64,000 nucleotides of DNA from Rhodobacter ferrooxidans (GCF_000176015.1 NZ_ACYY01000002.1:62001-126000), one strand, 5' to 3'; positions 34,700 through 43,228 are shown, counted from the first letter of the stretch. Numbers and translations are program-made. Notes: a model not told the origin generated them from the sequence alone.

Positions 34700-35080
34700 T
34701 TACCGGCGCAACAACTCGAACAGGCTTTGCGTCATCTGCCGCGCCTGGTCGAACATCTTGAGGTTCGCCTCGTAGCTGCGCTGCGCTTCGCGCGCGTCAG
34801 CGATTTCGATCACCAGATCGACATTCGAGCCGTCGTAGTGACCGGTTTCATCGGCCAGGGGGTGGCCGGGGTCGTAGATCTTCACCAACTCGCTGCGGTC
34901 CAGCCGCACCGGCCCGGCCTCGACCGTGCCGCCATCCATCGCTTCCTGAAAGCTCATGGTCTTGCGGTGGTAGCCGGGGGTATCGGCGTTGGCGATGTTT
35001 TCCGAAACATGCCGCAGCCGCATCGCCTGTGCCTCCATCCCGGAGGCGGCCATGGTCAGGGATTGAAGCAGGTCTGCCAT
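34700..35080 (-). CDS. flgC: Flagellar proximal rod protein FlgC
   Basis: The 126-aa protein contains RLRHVSENIANADTPGYHRK, with a C-terminal YEANLKMFDQARQMTQSLF. These are the axial signatures of FlgC. It is one of the first rod proteins exported. It lies 9 bp after flgB. Confidence 0.95.
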   Translation of the reverse strand: MADLLQSLTMAASGMEAQAMRLRHVSENIANADTPGYHRKTMSFQEAMDGGTVEAGPVRLDRSELVKIYDPGHPLADETGHYDGSNVDLVIEIADAREAQRSYEANLKMFDQARQMTQSLFELLRR

Positions 35081-35089
35081 GATGCCCCC

Positions 35090-35470
35090 TTACTTCCGGC
35101 CCAGCGAGGTGCGCAGGATGTCGGAACTGTTGCGATAGATCGCCAAGGCCATGTCATGCTGCTGGCGCACTTCGACCGCCTTCACCATCTCGCTTTCCAG
35201 CGACACGGTATTGCCATTTGGCGAGGCAGAGCCGTTGGCGGTGCGGGGAACCGGCAGGCTGGCGAGATCGGGCGCCGTGATGTGGCCTGGACGGGTGGCG
35301 CGCATCGCCCCTTCGCCGGCCTGATAGGTTTCGGCAAAATCCGGCAGGTCTTGCGCCTTGAAACCGGGCGTGTCGGCGTTCGCCACGTTGCGGGCAATCA
35401 CCTCTTGCCGCGCCCCCGCATGGGCCGCCATTGCCTGCGCCATTCTGACCACATCCAGTTTTTCAAACAT
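35090..35470 (-). CDS. flgB: Flagellar proximal rod protein FlgB
   Basis: From the ATG at 35470 (strong GGGAG upstream) the protein is 126 aa. The motif VIARNVANADTPGFKAQDL and the C-terminal MALAIYRNSSDILRTSLGRK are typical of FlgB. It heads the leftward rod/ring run flgB-flgC-fliE-fliQ-flgF-flgG-flgA-flgH-fliL2 and is divergent from fliI across 84 bp. Confidence 0.94.
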   Translation of the reverse strand: MFEKLDVVRMAQAMAAHAGARQEVIARNVANADTPGFKAQDLPDFAETYQAGEGAMRATRPGHITAPDLASLPVPRTANGSASPNGNTVSLESEMVKAVEVRQQHDMALAIYRNSSDILRTSLGRK

Positions 35471-35554
35471 CGGGGCTTCTCCCTCGACCAACTTCACCAA
35501 GGCTTAACGGTGATTCCTTTAGAAACAGTAATCAGCGAACAAAGAGAGAATCTC

Positions 35555-36868
35555 ATGAGCGGCGTATTTGATGCATTGTTGGCAGAAATTGCCGGGGTTC
35601 AGACCACAAGCCTGGTTGGCCGCATCGCCGAGATCGGTCGTGGCACGCTGCGGGTGGCCGGTCTGACCGAGGCCAGCGCGCTGGGCGACCGTGTGCTGAT
35701 TCGCGGCTCGGGTGCCGTTCTGGGCGGCGAAGTCTTGCGGCTGGCGCGCGAGGGCGTGACGGTGCTGCCCGACGGCTCGGCCGAGGGCTTGGCGATCGGT
35801 GACGCGGTCGAGCTGGTGGGCCGCGCCGAAATTGCCCCGGACGACAGTTGGATCGGCCGCATCATCGACCCCTTCGGCAAACCGCTGGACGGGCGGGCGC
35901 TGTTTCGCGGGCCCAAACCGCGGCCCTTGCGCGATGCGGCCCCGGCGGCAGCCACACGGCGGCGGCTGGGTGAGCGGCTTTCTACCAGCGTGGCGGTGTT
36001 TGACACGCTTCTGCCGCTGGTGCGCGGCCAGCGGATCGGGCTTTTCGCCGGTTCGGGCGTCGGCAAATCCTCGCTGCTGGCGAAGTTTGCCCGCGGGGTG
36101 ACCGCCGATGTGGTGGTGATCGCGCTGGTTGGGGAACGGGGGCGCGAGTTGCGCGAATTTACCGACCGGGTGCTGGGGCCGCAGGGCATGGCGCGGTCGG
36201 TCGTGGTCACCGCCACGTCGGACCAGTCGCCGCTGATCCGGCGTCGCTGCGCCTGGACGGCAATGGCGGTGGCCGAGCATTTCCGCGATCAGGGTCTGCA
36301 CGTGTTGTTTCTGGCCGATTCGATCACCCGCTTTGCCGAGGCGCATCGCGAAGTGGTGCTGGCTGCGGGCGAGGAGGGCAATCTGCGCGGCTTTCCGCCC
36401 TCGACCTCGCATACCATCATGTCGCTGGCCGAACGCGCCGGGCCGGGGCCGGAGGGGATGGGCGACATCACCGCGGTGTTCTCGGTGCTGGTGGCGGGGT
36501 CGGACATGGACGAGCCGGTGGCCGACATCCTGCGCGGCGTGCTGGACGGCCATGTGGTGATGGACCGCAAGATTGCCGAGCGTGGCCGCTATCCGGCAAT
36601 TGATCTGTTGCGCTCGGTGTCGCGCAGCCTGCCCGAGGCGGCAAATCTGGCCGAAAACGCCATGATCGCCGAGGCCCGCCGCTTGCTGGGTGCCTATGAC
36701 CGGGCCGAGATGATGATCCAGGCCGGGCTCTATGCCAAAGGTTCCGACCCGATGGTGGATGCGGCGATCCGGGTCTGGCCGGCGTTGGATGCGTTTCTGG
36801 CGGAAGATGCTGCGGATGGTGTGGAAGGCAGCTTCCGCAAGCTGGCGGCGTGCCTCGCTAGCAAGTGA
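35555..36868 (+). CDS. fliI: Flagellar export ATPase FliI
   Basis: The 437-aa F1-like ATPase has the Walker A motif GLFAGSGVGKSSLLAKFARG, the Walker B-type LHVLFLADSITRFAEAHRE, and MARSVVVTATSDQSPLIRRR. The ATG at 35555 has AGAGAG upstream; the frame is open much further upstream but that overlaps flgB and flgC. It energises or primes export with FliH and a FliJ-type protein. It stands alone, divergent from flgB and convergent with the DUF1217 gene, 7 bp away. Confidence 0.96.
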   Translation: MSGVFDALLAEIAGVQTTSLVGRIAEIGRGTLRVAGLTEASALGDRVLIRGSGAVLGGEVLRLAREGVTVLPDGSAEGLAIGDAVELVGRAEIAPDDSWIGRIIDPFGKPLDGRALFRGPKPRPLRDAAPAAATRRRLGERLSTSVAVFDTLLPLVRGQRIGLFAGSGVGKSSLLAKFARGVTADVVVIALVGERGRELREFTDRVLGPQGMARSVVVTATSDQSPLIRRRCAWTAMAVAEHFRDQGLHVLFLADSITRFAEAHREVVLAAGEEGNLRGFPPSTSHTIMSLAERAGPGPEGMGDITAVFSVLVAGSDMDEPVADILRGVLDGHVVMDRKIAERGRYPAIDLLRSVSRSLPEAANLAENAMIAEARRLLGAYDRAEMMIQAGLYAKGSDPMVDAAIRVWPALDAFLAEDAADGVEGSFRKLAACLASK

Positions 36869-36875
36869 GCTGGTT

Positions 36876-37679
36876 TCAATTGCCCTGCATGGCCTGCAAC
36901 AGTTGCAAGGCATTTGACGCGCCCGACGTGCTGGTCATGCCCGCCGCCACTTCGGACCGGATCAGGAACTGCTTCACCAGCTTGTCGAGTTTCGTCGTGT
37001 CGGCGAATTGCGACACGCTGGTGGCGCCAAAGGCCTTGTTGGCGGCCGATTTGAACACGGATAACTGCTGATCGAGATCAAGGGCTGCCAGGCTGCTGGG
37101 CAGACCGAAGGCCTTTTCGAACACCGCGCGCAGGGGTTTGGAGCCCATGACGGTGAACCATTTGGCATCTTCGGTGGTGCTTTTTCCGGCAAGGGTAACC
37201 AGTTCGCGTTCCACATTCATCGCCAGACGCATGTCGTCGTTCTGCTCGCCGACGGCGGTTTCGAACTGCCGGTTCTTGTAGGCAGTCAAAATCTCGTCGG
37301 CAAAGGTGGAAAGCTGGGTGCGCGGCGTGGCGAAATCGCCAAAGCCAAACCCGGCAGAGAATGCCTGATACTGTTTGTCGGCCAGCTTGTTGGCCAACGC
37401 GCCTGTCTTCAGCGTGCCGCCTTCCAGAACCTTCTGGATGAAGGCCTTGCTGTTGATATCGGCATCCAGGCCAAAGGCCCCCAGCGCCACTTTCAGCAGT
37501 TTCCGGTCACTGACCAACGCCTCGGCGGTCTTGATCTTGCCGATATTGGCGCGGAAATACTCCTCCTCGCGCTTGGAGGTGGAGACGGCCGCGAAGGCCG
37601 CCTTCTGTGTTGTCATGGTCCGCTTGAGCAGGCTCCATCCGGCGTAACCCCCAAGCGGCAGGACCGGAGTGAAGCTCAT
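36876..37679 (-). CDS. DUF1217 flagellar-locus protein
   Basis: From the ATG at 37679 the protein is 267 aa, and it overlaps flbT by 4 bp. Features of DUF1217 proteins are seen: REEEYFRANIGKIKTAEALV, LLKVALGAFGLDADINSKAF and YQAFSAGFGFGDFATP. There is no signal peptide or membrane helix. DUF1217 proteins recur in alphaproteobacterial flagellar clusters, often with flaF and flbT; their role is unknown. Coupling to flbT suggests a role in flagellin synthesis or export. Confidence 0.85.
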   Translation of the reverse strand: MSFTPVLPLGGYAGWSLLKRTMTTQKAAFAAVSTSKREEEYFRANIGKIKTAEALVSDRKLLKVALGAFGLDADINSKAFIQKVLEGGTLKTGALANKLADKQYQAFSAGFGFGDFATPRTQLSTFADEILTAYKNRQFETAVGEQNDDMRLAMNVERELVTLAGKSTTEDAKWFTVMGSKPLRAVFEKAFGLPSSLAALDLDQQLSVFKSAANKAFGATSVSQFADTTKLDKLVKQFLIRSEVAAGMTSTSGASNALQLLQAMQGN

Positions 37680-38080
37680 GCCGGCATCGCGGCGAACAGC
37701 CGCTCCTCCCTTGGCAGCAGGCCGCGCAGGGCCTTCAGTGCCTGATAGTGTTGGTCTTCCAGCACGGCGGCGGTGGCTTGCGACAGCAAGGTGCGGCTGT
37801 CGTGATCGGTCAGCACCTGGCTCAACTGCTCGATGCCGCGCAGCAACTGTTGCCGCGCCTCGACCGGATCCGCATCGCCCGACAGCACCAGTTGCATGAT
37901 GTAGCACACCCGCCGAACCGGCGTGTTGACCTGTTCGGGGTGGATGGCGTCGCGCAGCCGCAGGATATGGGCGTTGGGCGTCATGATCGCCAACCGCGAG
38001 CGCCGCTCGCCGTTTTCGATCACAGCACCATTGATCAGCACCCGCTCGTGCGGACCCAGCTTCAGGACAAGGCCGGTCAT
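37676..38080 (-). CDS. flbT: FlbT, post-transcriptional regulator of flagellin
   Basis: A 134-aa protein beginning MTGLVLKLGPHERVLINGAV, followed by NTPVRRVCYIMQLVLSGDA, matching FlbT. In Caulobacter FlbT binds the 5' region of flagellin mRNA and limits its translation until the hook is complete, with FlaF as partner. It overlaps flaF upstream and the DUF1217 gene downstream by 4 bp each. Confidence 0.93.
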   Translation of the reverse strand: MTGLVLKLGPHERVLINGAVIENGERRSRLAIMTPNAHILRLRDAIHPEQVNTPVRRVCYIMQLVLSGDADPVEARQQLLRGIEQLSQVLTDHDSRTLLSQATAAVLEDQHYQALKALRGLLPREERLFAAMPA

Positions 38081-38457
38081 GACCCACCCCCTTCGCCGCG
38101 CAGGCCGCGCATGACGGCGGTGTTGATATCGACCAGAACCTCGACCGAGGCCTGATCCTGCCGGGCCTTGCGGCTGTGTTCGGCGGTGAACTCGTAAAGG
38201 TAGAACAGTTGCGCGCGCAGCGGCGCGGGCAGGCCGTTTTCCGGCTCGGCCACATCGGCGGCCAGCGCCGACCACAGGCGCAGATTGTCGTTCAACGCGG
38301 TGGCGAAGCCCGAGAAATCCTCCTTGCGGCGGGTCCAGCTTTCTTTCAGCTGATGCGTGGTGCGGGCCAGCAGATCGTATTCGATGCCGCGCAACGTCCG
38401 GGCCGGGGCCTCGGGGCGGGCATAGGCACTGCGTGCCATTTTCAGGGCGGCTGTCAT
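38077..38457 (-). CDS. flaF: FlaF, flagellin synthesis/secretion regulator
   Basis: The 126-aa protein contains ARSAYARPEAPARTLRGIEY and ALNDNLRLWSALAADVAEPE, conserved in FlaF. In alphaproteobacteria FlaF promotes flagellin translation and secretion, opposing FlbT. It starts 68 bp after the flagellin gene's end, across a strong terminator hairpin, so some read-through or a separate promoter is needed. Confidence 0.92.
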   Translation of the reverse strand: MTAALKMARSAYARPEAPARTLRGIEYDLLARTTHQLKESWTRRKEDFSGFATALNDNLRLWSALAADVAEPENGLPAPLRAQLFYLYEFTAEHSRKARQDQASVEVLVDINTAVMRGLRGEGGGS

Positions 38458-38495
38458 GAAGGGTCCTTCCGGGATTGAATGGGGTCAGAAAGAAG

Positions 38496-38519
38496 GGGCC
38501 GGAGGCGAACCCCCGGCCC
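38496..38519 (-). terminator. Rho-independent terminator after the flagellin gene
   Basis: On the minus strand a 10-bp GC-rich stem with one G-U wobble (GGGCCGGGGG paired with CCTCCGGCCC) closes a TTCG loop and is followed by CTTCTTTCT. It begins seven bases after the flagellin stop codon. It should cap the abundant flagellin mRNA and reduce transcription into flaF. Confidence 0.75.
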
Positions 38520-38525
38520 GTGCCC

Positions 38526-39728
38526 TTACTTGAACAGCGCCAGCAAGCTTTGCGGCTGCTGGTTGGCGATCGACAGCGCCTGGATGCCCAGCTGCTGCTG
38601 CACTTGCAGCGCCTGCAGGCGGGCCGAGGTTTCTTCCATGTTGGCATCGACCATCGAGCCGATACCGGCTTTCAACGAGTCCGAGAGTTCGCTGACGAAG
38701 CTCGACTGGATTTCGATCCTTTTCTGGACTGAGCCGAAGGAAGACGCAGCATCAATCGCACCTTTCACCATGTCTTCGATGGCGGTCAGCGCGCCAGCCG
38801 CGTTTGTCTGCACATCGATAGAATTCAAGCCAGCCAATGCACCAGTTCCGCGCGAAGCCGCCACCGAGATATCCGCTGCGACGTTGGTGTTGTTGGCGAC
38901 CGTCAATTCCCCAGCACCGGTGATCGAAAGCGTGAAATCCGTATCCGACAATCCGTTTTGCGACAACGAGTTCTTCAGGCCCGAAATCAGGGAATCGGCG
39001 TTGTCACCTTGTTGAACCACATACTTTCCTTCGACCGAACCGATCTTCAAGCTGATCGAATCCCCGGCAAGAAGTGCCGTCAAATCGGTTGGGACAGCGA
39101 GCGGATCATTGCTGGCCAAGGCGCCGCCGGTCTCTTGGAAGGTGAAACCATCCAGCGTCACGTCGGTGCCGGTAACTACCGATGCAGCGGAGAGTGTGCC
39201 GTTGGTCAGCGCGGCCCCAGCATTGGTCGAAAGGTTTTGCGCGGTGACGGTAATATTGCTCGCGGTCACCCCGGCACCACTGCGATCCAGCGACGCCAGA
39301 ATATCGACAGTGGATTTGGAGCCGTTGACAAGGTTCAGCCCGTTGAATTGCGCGGCGCCGACCACGGATTCGATCTGTTTGGTCAGAGCCTTGACATCAG
39401 CATCGATCTTGCCGCGGTCGACGTTGGCTTCTTGCGCCGCAACGATCTTGCCCTTGATCTGGGTCAGCAGGTCGGTCACGGTTTCGGAAGCCTTGCGCGC
39501 CACGGCCACGGTCGATGACCCCAGCGCCAGGCTGTCGGAAATGCCCTTGAAGCCTTGAACGTCCGATTCCATGACTTTCGAAATGGCCCAGACGGCGGCG
39601 TTGTCCTTGGCCGAAGCGACGGATTTGCCGGTCGAAATCTCGGCTTGCGTCTTGTTCATGTTGGCATTGATGCCCTTCATGGTCTGAAGCGCGACCATGG
39701 CACTGGTATTGGTCAGAATGGACGACAT
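38526..39728 (-). CDS. fliC: Flagellin
   Basis: A 400-aa flagellin starting MSSILTNTSAMVALQTMKGI (ATG at 39728; ATG at 39734 would add two residues). The conserved N-terminal D0/D1 helices (MNKTQAEISTGKSVASAKDN, then AAVWAISKVMESDVQG) and C-terminal helices (RLQALQVQQQLGIQALSIAN, ending SLLALFK) flank a Thr/Asn/Ala-rich variable middle exposed on the filament. It is the only flagellin gene in the window. The long upstream region carries a CtrA-like box. Confidence 0.96.
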   Translation of the reverse strand: MSSILTNTSAMVALQTMKGINANMNKTQAEISTGKSVASAKDNAAVWAISKVMESDVQGFKGISDSLALGSSTVAVARKASETVTDLLTQIKGKIVAAQEANVDRGKIDADVKALTKQIESVVGAAQFNGLNLVNGSKSTVDILASLDRSGAGVTASNITVTAQNLSTNAGAALTNGTLSAASVVTGTDVTLDGFTFQETGGALASNDPLAVPTDLTALLAGDSISLKIGSVEGKYVVQQGDNADSLISGLKNSLSQNGLSDTDFTLSITGAGELTVANNTNVAADISVAASRGTGALAGLNSIDVQTNAAGALTAIEDMVKGAIDAASSFGSVQKRIEIQSSFVSELSDSLKAGIGSMVDANMEETSARLQALQVQQQLGIQALSIANQQPQSLLALFK

Positions 39729-39879
39729 CGTCATTTTCCTCTTTGAAAGCCGACGCTTTGCGCACGGCACTGGAAGCCACCGGATTGGTGGCGGGAAAGG
39801 CTTTCTACCGATGCGGAGGACTTGGGTCGGACCGCGCCACCCCGCTCTGGGATGCAGATTGATTGATGCGGGCGAAGTT

Positions 39880-39894
39880 CTAAGAGTTTGCTAA
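39880..39894. promoter_or_regulatory. CtrA-like box upstream of the flagellin gene
   Basis: On the minus strand the sequence reads TTAG-CAAACTC-TTAG, which fits TTAA-N7-TTAA with one mismatch in each half. It is 152 bp upstream of the flagellin ATG and 53 bp upstream in the other sense from the end of the flgN-like gene. The rest of the 221-bp gap has no gene. Confidence 0.4.
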
Positions 39895-39949
39895 TTCCCG
39901 CCCGTCCGTGCCCGCCAAGTGACCGGCATTTGATTGAAAGGCAGCTAGA

Positions 39950-40297
39950 TCAAAAGCGTTGTGTCAGGCTGCCATCGCCCAAGTTCACATCGTTGCGTTT
40001 GCCGCGCCCGTCATAGGTGACAAGCCCCGCGCGCGCGGCATGGATGTCGCTGATCCGCCGTCGCGCCGCTCGAAGGCCCCGCGCCGCCGCCTGCAGGCAG
40101 GTCGCGTTGCGGGCGGCCTTGGCGCGCAGCCGCTCCAGCGCCGCGCTGTCGGTCAGGCCGGTCAGCCGTGCGTGATGTTCCTCGATCTCGCCAGTGAGGC
40201 CGGACAGATCGTCCAACGCGCCTGCCAGAATCTGACGATGCATGCGGTCCAGCACCCCCTCCAGCGCCCGGACGGCCAAGGTGTCAGCGTTCTGCAT
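39950..40297 (-). CDS. FlgN-like export chaperone candidate
   Basis: A 115-aa protein from the ATG at 40297, overlapping flgJ by 14 bp. It is fully helical with an amphipathic pattern (LAVRALEGVLDRMHRQILAG, LTGEIEEHHARLTGL, ISDIHAARAGLVTYDGRG). Size, coiled coil and position after flgJ fit FlgN, the chaperone for FlgK and FlgL. The similarity is in type rather than in clear residues. Confidence 0.6.
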   Translation of the reverse strand: MQNADTLAVRALEGVLDRMHRQILAGALDDLSGLTGEIEEHHARLTGLTDSAALERLRAKAARNATCLQAAARGLRAARRRISDIHAARAGLVTYDGRGKRNDVNLGDGSLTQRF

Positions 40298-40577
40298 GGT
40301 CCGCCCTCGACAAGGCCTGGAACAGCGATTCGGCCAGCCCGATGCCGCCCTGAGCCACCAGCGCCGAGGCCTGTTCCTGCCGCAGGAAGGACGAAAACTG
40401 CTCCTCGCCAATACCGCCGCCAAAGGAATCCCGCGCCTTGCCCAGACCGGCAAACCCGAGCATTTCCGATAGAAACGCCGATTCCAGTGCCTGCGCCTGT
40501 TCACGCAGCGGGTCAGCGGCGGGCCGTTGGCCGGGCAGGGTTGGGGGCGCGCTGAGGGGGGCAAGAAGCGGGGTCAT
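40284..40577 (-). CDS. flgJ: FlgJ-type rod-binding protein (single domain)
   Basis: The 97-aa protein has the FlgJ N-terminal rod-cap motif: REQAQALESAFLSEMLGFAG followed by GGGIGEEQFSSFLRQEQA. It lacks the C-terminal muramidase domain of enterobacterial FlgJ. The muramidase job is probably done by the separate SLT protein at 25854. It is divergent from fliK. Confidence 0.88.
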   Translation of the reverse strand: MTPLLAPLSAPPTLPGQRPAADPLREQAQALESAFLSEMLGFAGLGKARDSFGGGIGEEQFSSFLRQEQASALVAQGGIGLAESLFQALSRADHAER

Positions 40578-40625
40578 CGGACGTCTCCTGTTCCATCACA
40601 TTTTCCGCACTATTGGCAGGACGCG

Positions 40626-40640
40626 GTAAACAGACAGTAA
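40626..40640. promoter_or_regulatory. Degenerate CtrA-like repeat upstream of fliK
   Basis: GTAA-ACAGACA-GTAA repeats the same tetramer at the 11-base spacing of a CtrA full site (TTAA-N7-TTAA), followed by CC. It lies 45 bp before the fliK ATG and 48 bp from the flgJ ATG, in the divergent region. It is weaker than the other boxes. Confidence 0.3.
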
Positions 40641-40685
40641 CCAGTTGCGCAAATAGTCAGAGGCGCAACGGCAGAAGTCGAATCC

Positions 40686-42560
40686 ATGGTCCCTCAATCT
40701 TTCCTCCTCGCGGCTCTATCTCTTGTGCAGTCCGATTCCGCGCCTGCATCGGAAAAGCCGGCTGACGGCACGTCGGACAACGGCTTTTTGGCGTTGTTTG
40801 CGGGCGCAGATATGGCAGATGCCGCAGCGCCATCGGCCAATCAGGCGCCAGCGGCAAATACCGATGCCTCTTCATCCGCGCCGGCGATGTGGCAAATGGC
40901 GGTCCTGCAAATGCTTGCCATGATCCCGCAGACAGCGACCGCTGCGGACCCTGATCCCATTGGCGAAGTACCCGGCTCGGATAGGGTGCTTGCCGACCCC
41001 GCACTGCCGGACATGACGGAAATCCAGGCGCAACAATCTGATCTAGCAGGGAAAGTGGCTTCGGAACGGCCAGTCGATTCAGGAGCTCAGGCAAACGCCG
41101 TTACGAATGTCACCACGCCATCGTGGCAAGGAGCGGGCTTTGCCGAAGGTCTGCCAATGGGTGCTGCACCGGTCGCGCCAACCCTGAAAGCGCCCGATGC
41201 ATCGCAACAGATCACTGCGGTTCCGCCCGAGGCCGCCCAATCGCCGGCTTCGGCGCTTGCAAGTTCTGGTGTGCAGCCCCGGCTTGCAGCCCCGGCAGAC
41301 GTTGCGACAGCGGTGGTTGCGCCAGTGTCGGCGGTCATGCCCGGGCTAAAAAATCCCGCAACAACCGTGCCGGCAGCACCGAAACCGGAGGCGATTGCGG
41401 TCGCGCACAGCGATTCGCCGTTTCAGCGCTTGTGGCATCTGAGGTCGAATGAACCCGCAGCCGACGTTGCAGTGGCCCCTTCGGCGCAGCCGGATACCGA
41501 TGGAGCAAACGAGGCCGTTCCGGTTCGCCCAACCGCTCTTGCCGCCCAAGCAGACGAAATCGCCCCGTCTGGCCACAAGGGCGTCGTTCCCGAATCCTCT
41601 GTTCCGGCGACACCTGCACCACAATCCGCCGCACCTCAGCCCATCGGAAGCCCGAACGCTGCCGTGGCGGCGGGTTCCGTCCCGGTCACGACATCGCGTT
41701 TGGAAGCAACAGATGCCGCAGCAGCATTGTCCGACCGACCACCGGCGGCATCCGGCGAAGCTGATCGTGGTTTCCCGTCTGACCCTGGCAAGACCCAGCC
41801 GGAAACCACAGGGTTCGCCATGGCTTCGACGCTTGTCCCGCGCGATCCGGCAGCCAACGATCCGGCGTCGCACCAGCCAGCGGTGACCAATCCCGCCACG
41901 CCCGACGGTCCCGCCATTGCACCGCCGAACCAACAGCCCGTCACCGAGCCCGCAACACCCGATGGCCCTCGCCGCACGGCTGAACCGGCTGCCGACAATG
42001 GCGTTTCCGACCCGATGACGGCCGCACCCACGGATGCGCAATCAAACGCCGCGATTCTGCATGAAGCCCCCGATGCGCCGCGTCCGGGAATCATGGAAAG
42101 CACGTCTTCTCCGCCGTTGTCGCGGATTACGGCCGTTCCTGTCGGCGCGCCCGATCAGGTGCCAAAGCCGTTGGCACCGATGCTGGTTGCCATGGCCCCG
42201 GACGCTGCACAAGGCTCGGTCAATCTGGCACTGGCGCCCGAAGAACTGGGCAAGGTGCAGATGTCGATGTCGCACCATGGCGACCTCGTGCATGTCACAT
42301 TGACCGCCGAACGCCCCGAAACGGTCGAGTTGTTGCGCCGAAACGCGGATCAGTTGTCGCTGGAGTTCCGCCAGTCGGGCTTTGCCGGTGCCAGTCTCAG
42401 CTTTGGCCAATGGGGTGGCGCCGGTTCGGGCAACACGCCGCCGCCACCGCTTGCCGAGGCGCCGCCGGTCGTCTTGCCGGAACCCGCCTACCCACCCTTG
42501 TCGCCCAACCCTTCGCCGCGTTCGGTGCATGGGGCGGCCGGCCTTGATCTGCGTTTGTAA
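40686..42560 (+). CDS. fliK: Flagellar hook-length control protein FliK
   Basis: A 624-aa protein with a long Ala/Pro/Asp-rich disordered region (residues about 1-490) that includes imperfect PATPDGP repeats near residues 401 and 421. The compact C-terminal domain has the FliK_C motif LAPEELGKVQMSMSHHGDLV followed by VTLTAERPETVELLRRN. FliK measures hook length and triggers FlhB switching. It is co-directional with flgD, 14 bp away. The low-complexity part makes the exact start uncertain. Confidence 0.9.
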   Translation: MVPQSFLLAALSLVQSDSAPASEKPADGTSDNGFLALFAGADMADAAAPSANQAPAANTDASSSAPAMWQMAVLQMLAMIPQTATAADPDPIGEVPGSDRVLADPALPDMTEIQAQQSDLAGKVASERPVDSGAQANAVTNVTTPSWQGAGFAEGLPMGAAPVAPTLKAPDASQQITAVPPEAAQSPASALASSGVQPRLAAPADVATAVVAPVSAVMPGLKNPATTVPAAPKPEAIAVAHSDSPFQRLWHLRSNEPAADVAVAPSAQPDTDGANEAVPVRPTALAAQADEIAPSGHKGVVPESSVPATPAPQSAAPQPIGSPNAAVAAGSVPVTTSRLEATDAAAALSDRPPAASGEADRGFPSDPGKTQPETTGFAMASTLVPRDPAANDPASHQPAVTNPATPDGPAIAPPNQQPVTEPATPDGPRRTAEPAADNGVSDPMTAAPTDAQSNAAILHEAPDAPRPGIMESTSSPPLSRITAVPVGAPDQVPKPLAPMLVAMAPDAAQGSVNLALAPEELGKVQMSMSHHGDLVHVTLTAERPETVELLRRNADQLSLEFRQSGFAGASLSFGQWGGAGSGNTPPPPLAEAPPVVLPEPAYPPLSPNPSPRSVHGAAGLDLRL

Positions 42561-42574
42561 AAAAGGATCGTCTG

Positions 42575-43228
42575 ATGGATATCGCCTCCAGCACGTCTGC
42601 CGCCACCGCTGCCGCCACGTCGTCAAACTCCGGCAAGACGGCCATTGCCTCTGATTTTGAAACCTTCCTGCGGATGATGACCACGCAGTTGAAGAATCAG
42701 GATCCGATGAACCCGATTGATTCCGCCGATTATGCGGTGCAGTTGGCCACGTTTTCCAGCGTCGAACAGCAGGCCAAGACCAACAGCCTGCTGGAGGCGA
42801 TGGGCGCACAATTCGGGCTGATGGGCATGGCGCAGATGGCCGGATGGGTTGGGCACGAGGCCCGCGCCGCAGCACCTGTCTGGATCAGCGGCGATCCGGT
42901 TTCTCTGGCACCCAATCCGGCTTTCGGGGCCGATTCCGCAGTTCTGGTCGTGCGGGATTTCGAGGGGAATTTGGTTAATCGCGTCAACATCCCGGCGTCA
43001 GCCGACCCGCTGGAATGGGAGCCTGTCGATCAACTGGATGCGCCGCTGGCCGAGGGCACATACACCTTCCAACTGGAAAGCTATGCCGGTGAAGACCTGC
43101 TGGCCACCACCGACGTCGAAAGCTATGCCCGCATCGTCGAGGTGCGGGGCGGGGCCGCGGGTGCCACTGTGGTGCTGGAAGGCGGGATCGAGGTTCCGGT
43201 GGCCGCCGTCACCGCCATCCGCGGCTAA
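42575..43228 (+). CDS. flgD: Flagellar hook capping protein FlgD
   Basis: The 217-aa protein contains FETFLRMMTTQLKNQDPMNP and VQLATFSSVEQQAKTNSLLE, the export and capping region of FlgD, and a C-terminal Ig-like/Tudor part. It caps the growing hook for FlgE assembly. It follows fliK, a common pairing, and is the last flagellar gene of the window. Confidence 0.95.
   Translation: MDIASSTSAATAAATSSNSGKTAIASDFETFLRMMTTQLKNQDPMNPIDSADYAVQLATFSSVEQQAKTNSLLEAMGAQFGLMGMAQMAGWVGHEARAAAPVWISGDPVSLAPNPAFGADSAVLVVRDFEGNLVNRVNIPASADPLEWEPVDQLDAPLAEGTYTFQLESYAGEDLLATTDVESYARIVEVRGGAAGATVVLEGGIEVPVAAVTAIRG

Noticed and set aside
35471-35554. CtrA box between flgB and fliI
   Set aside because: A TTAA half-site is present at 35504, but no second half lies at seven-base spacing.
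41870-41960. Tandem repeat array in fliK
   Set aside because: Only two imperfect PATPDGP copies within a low-complexity Pro/Ala region; normal for FliK.
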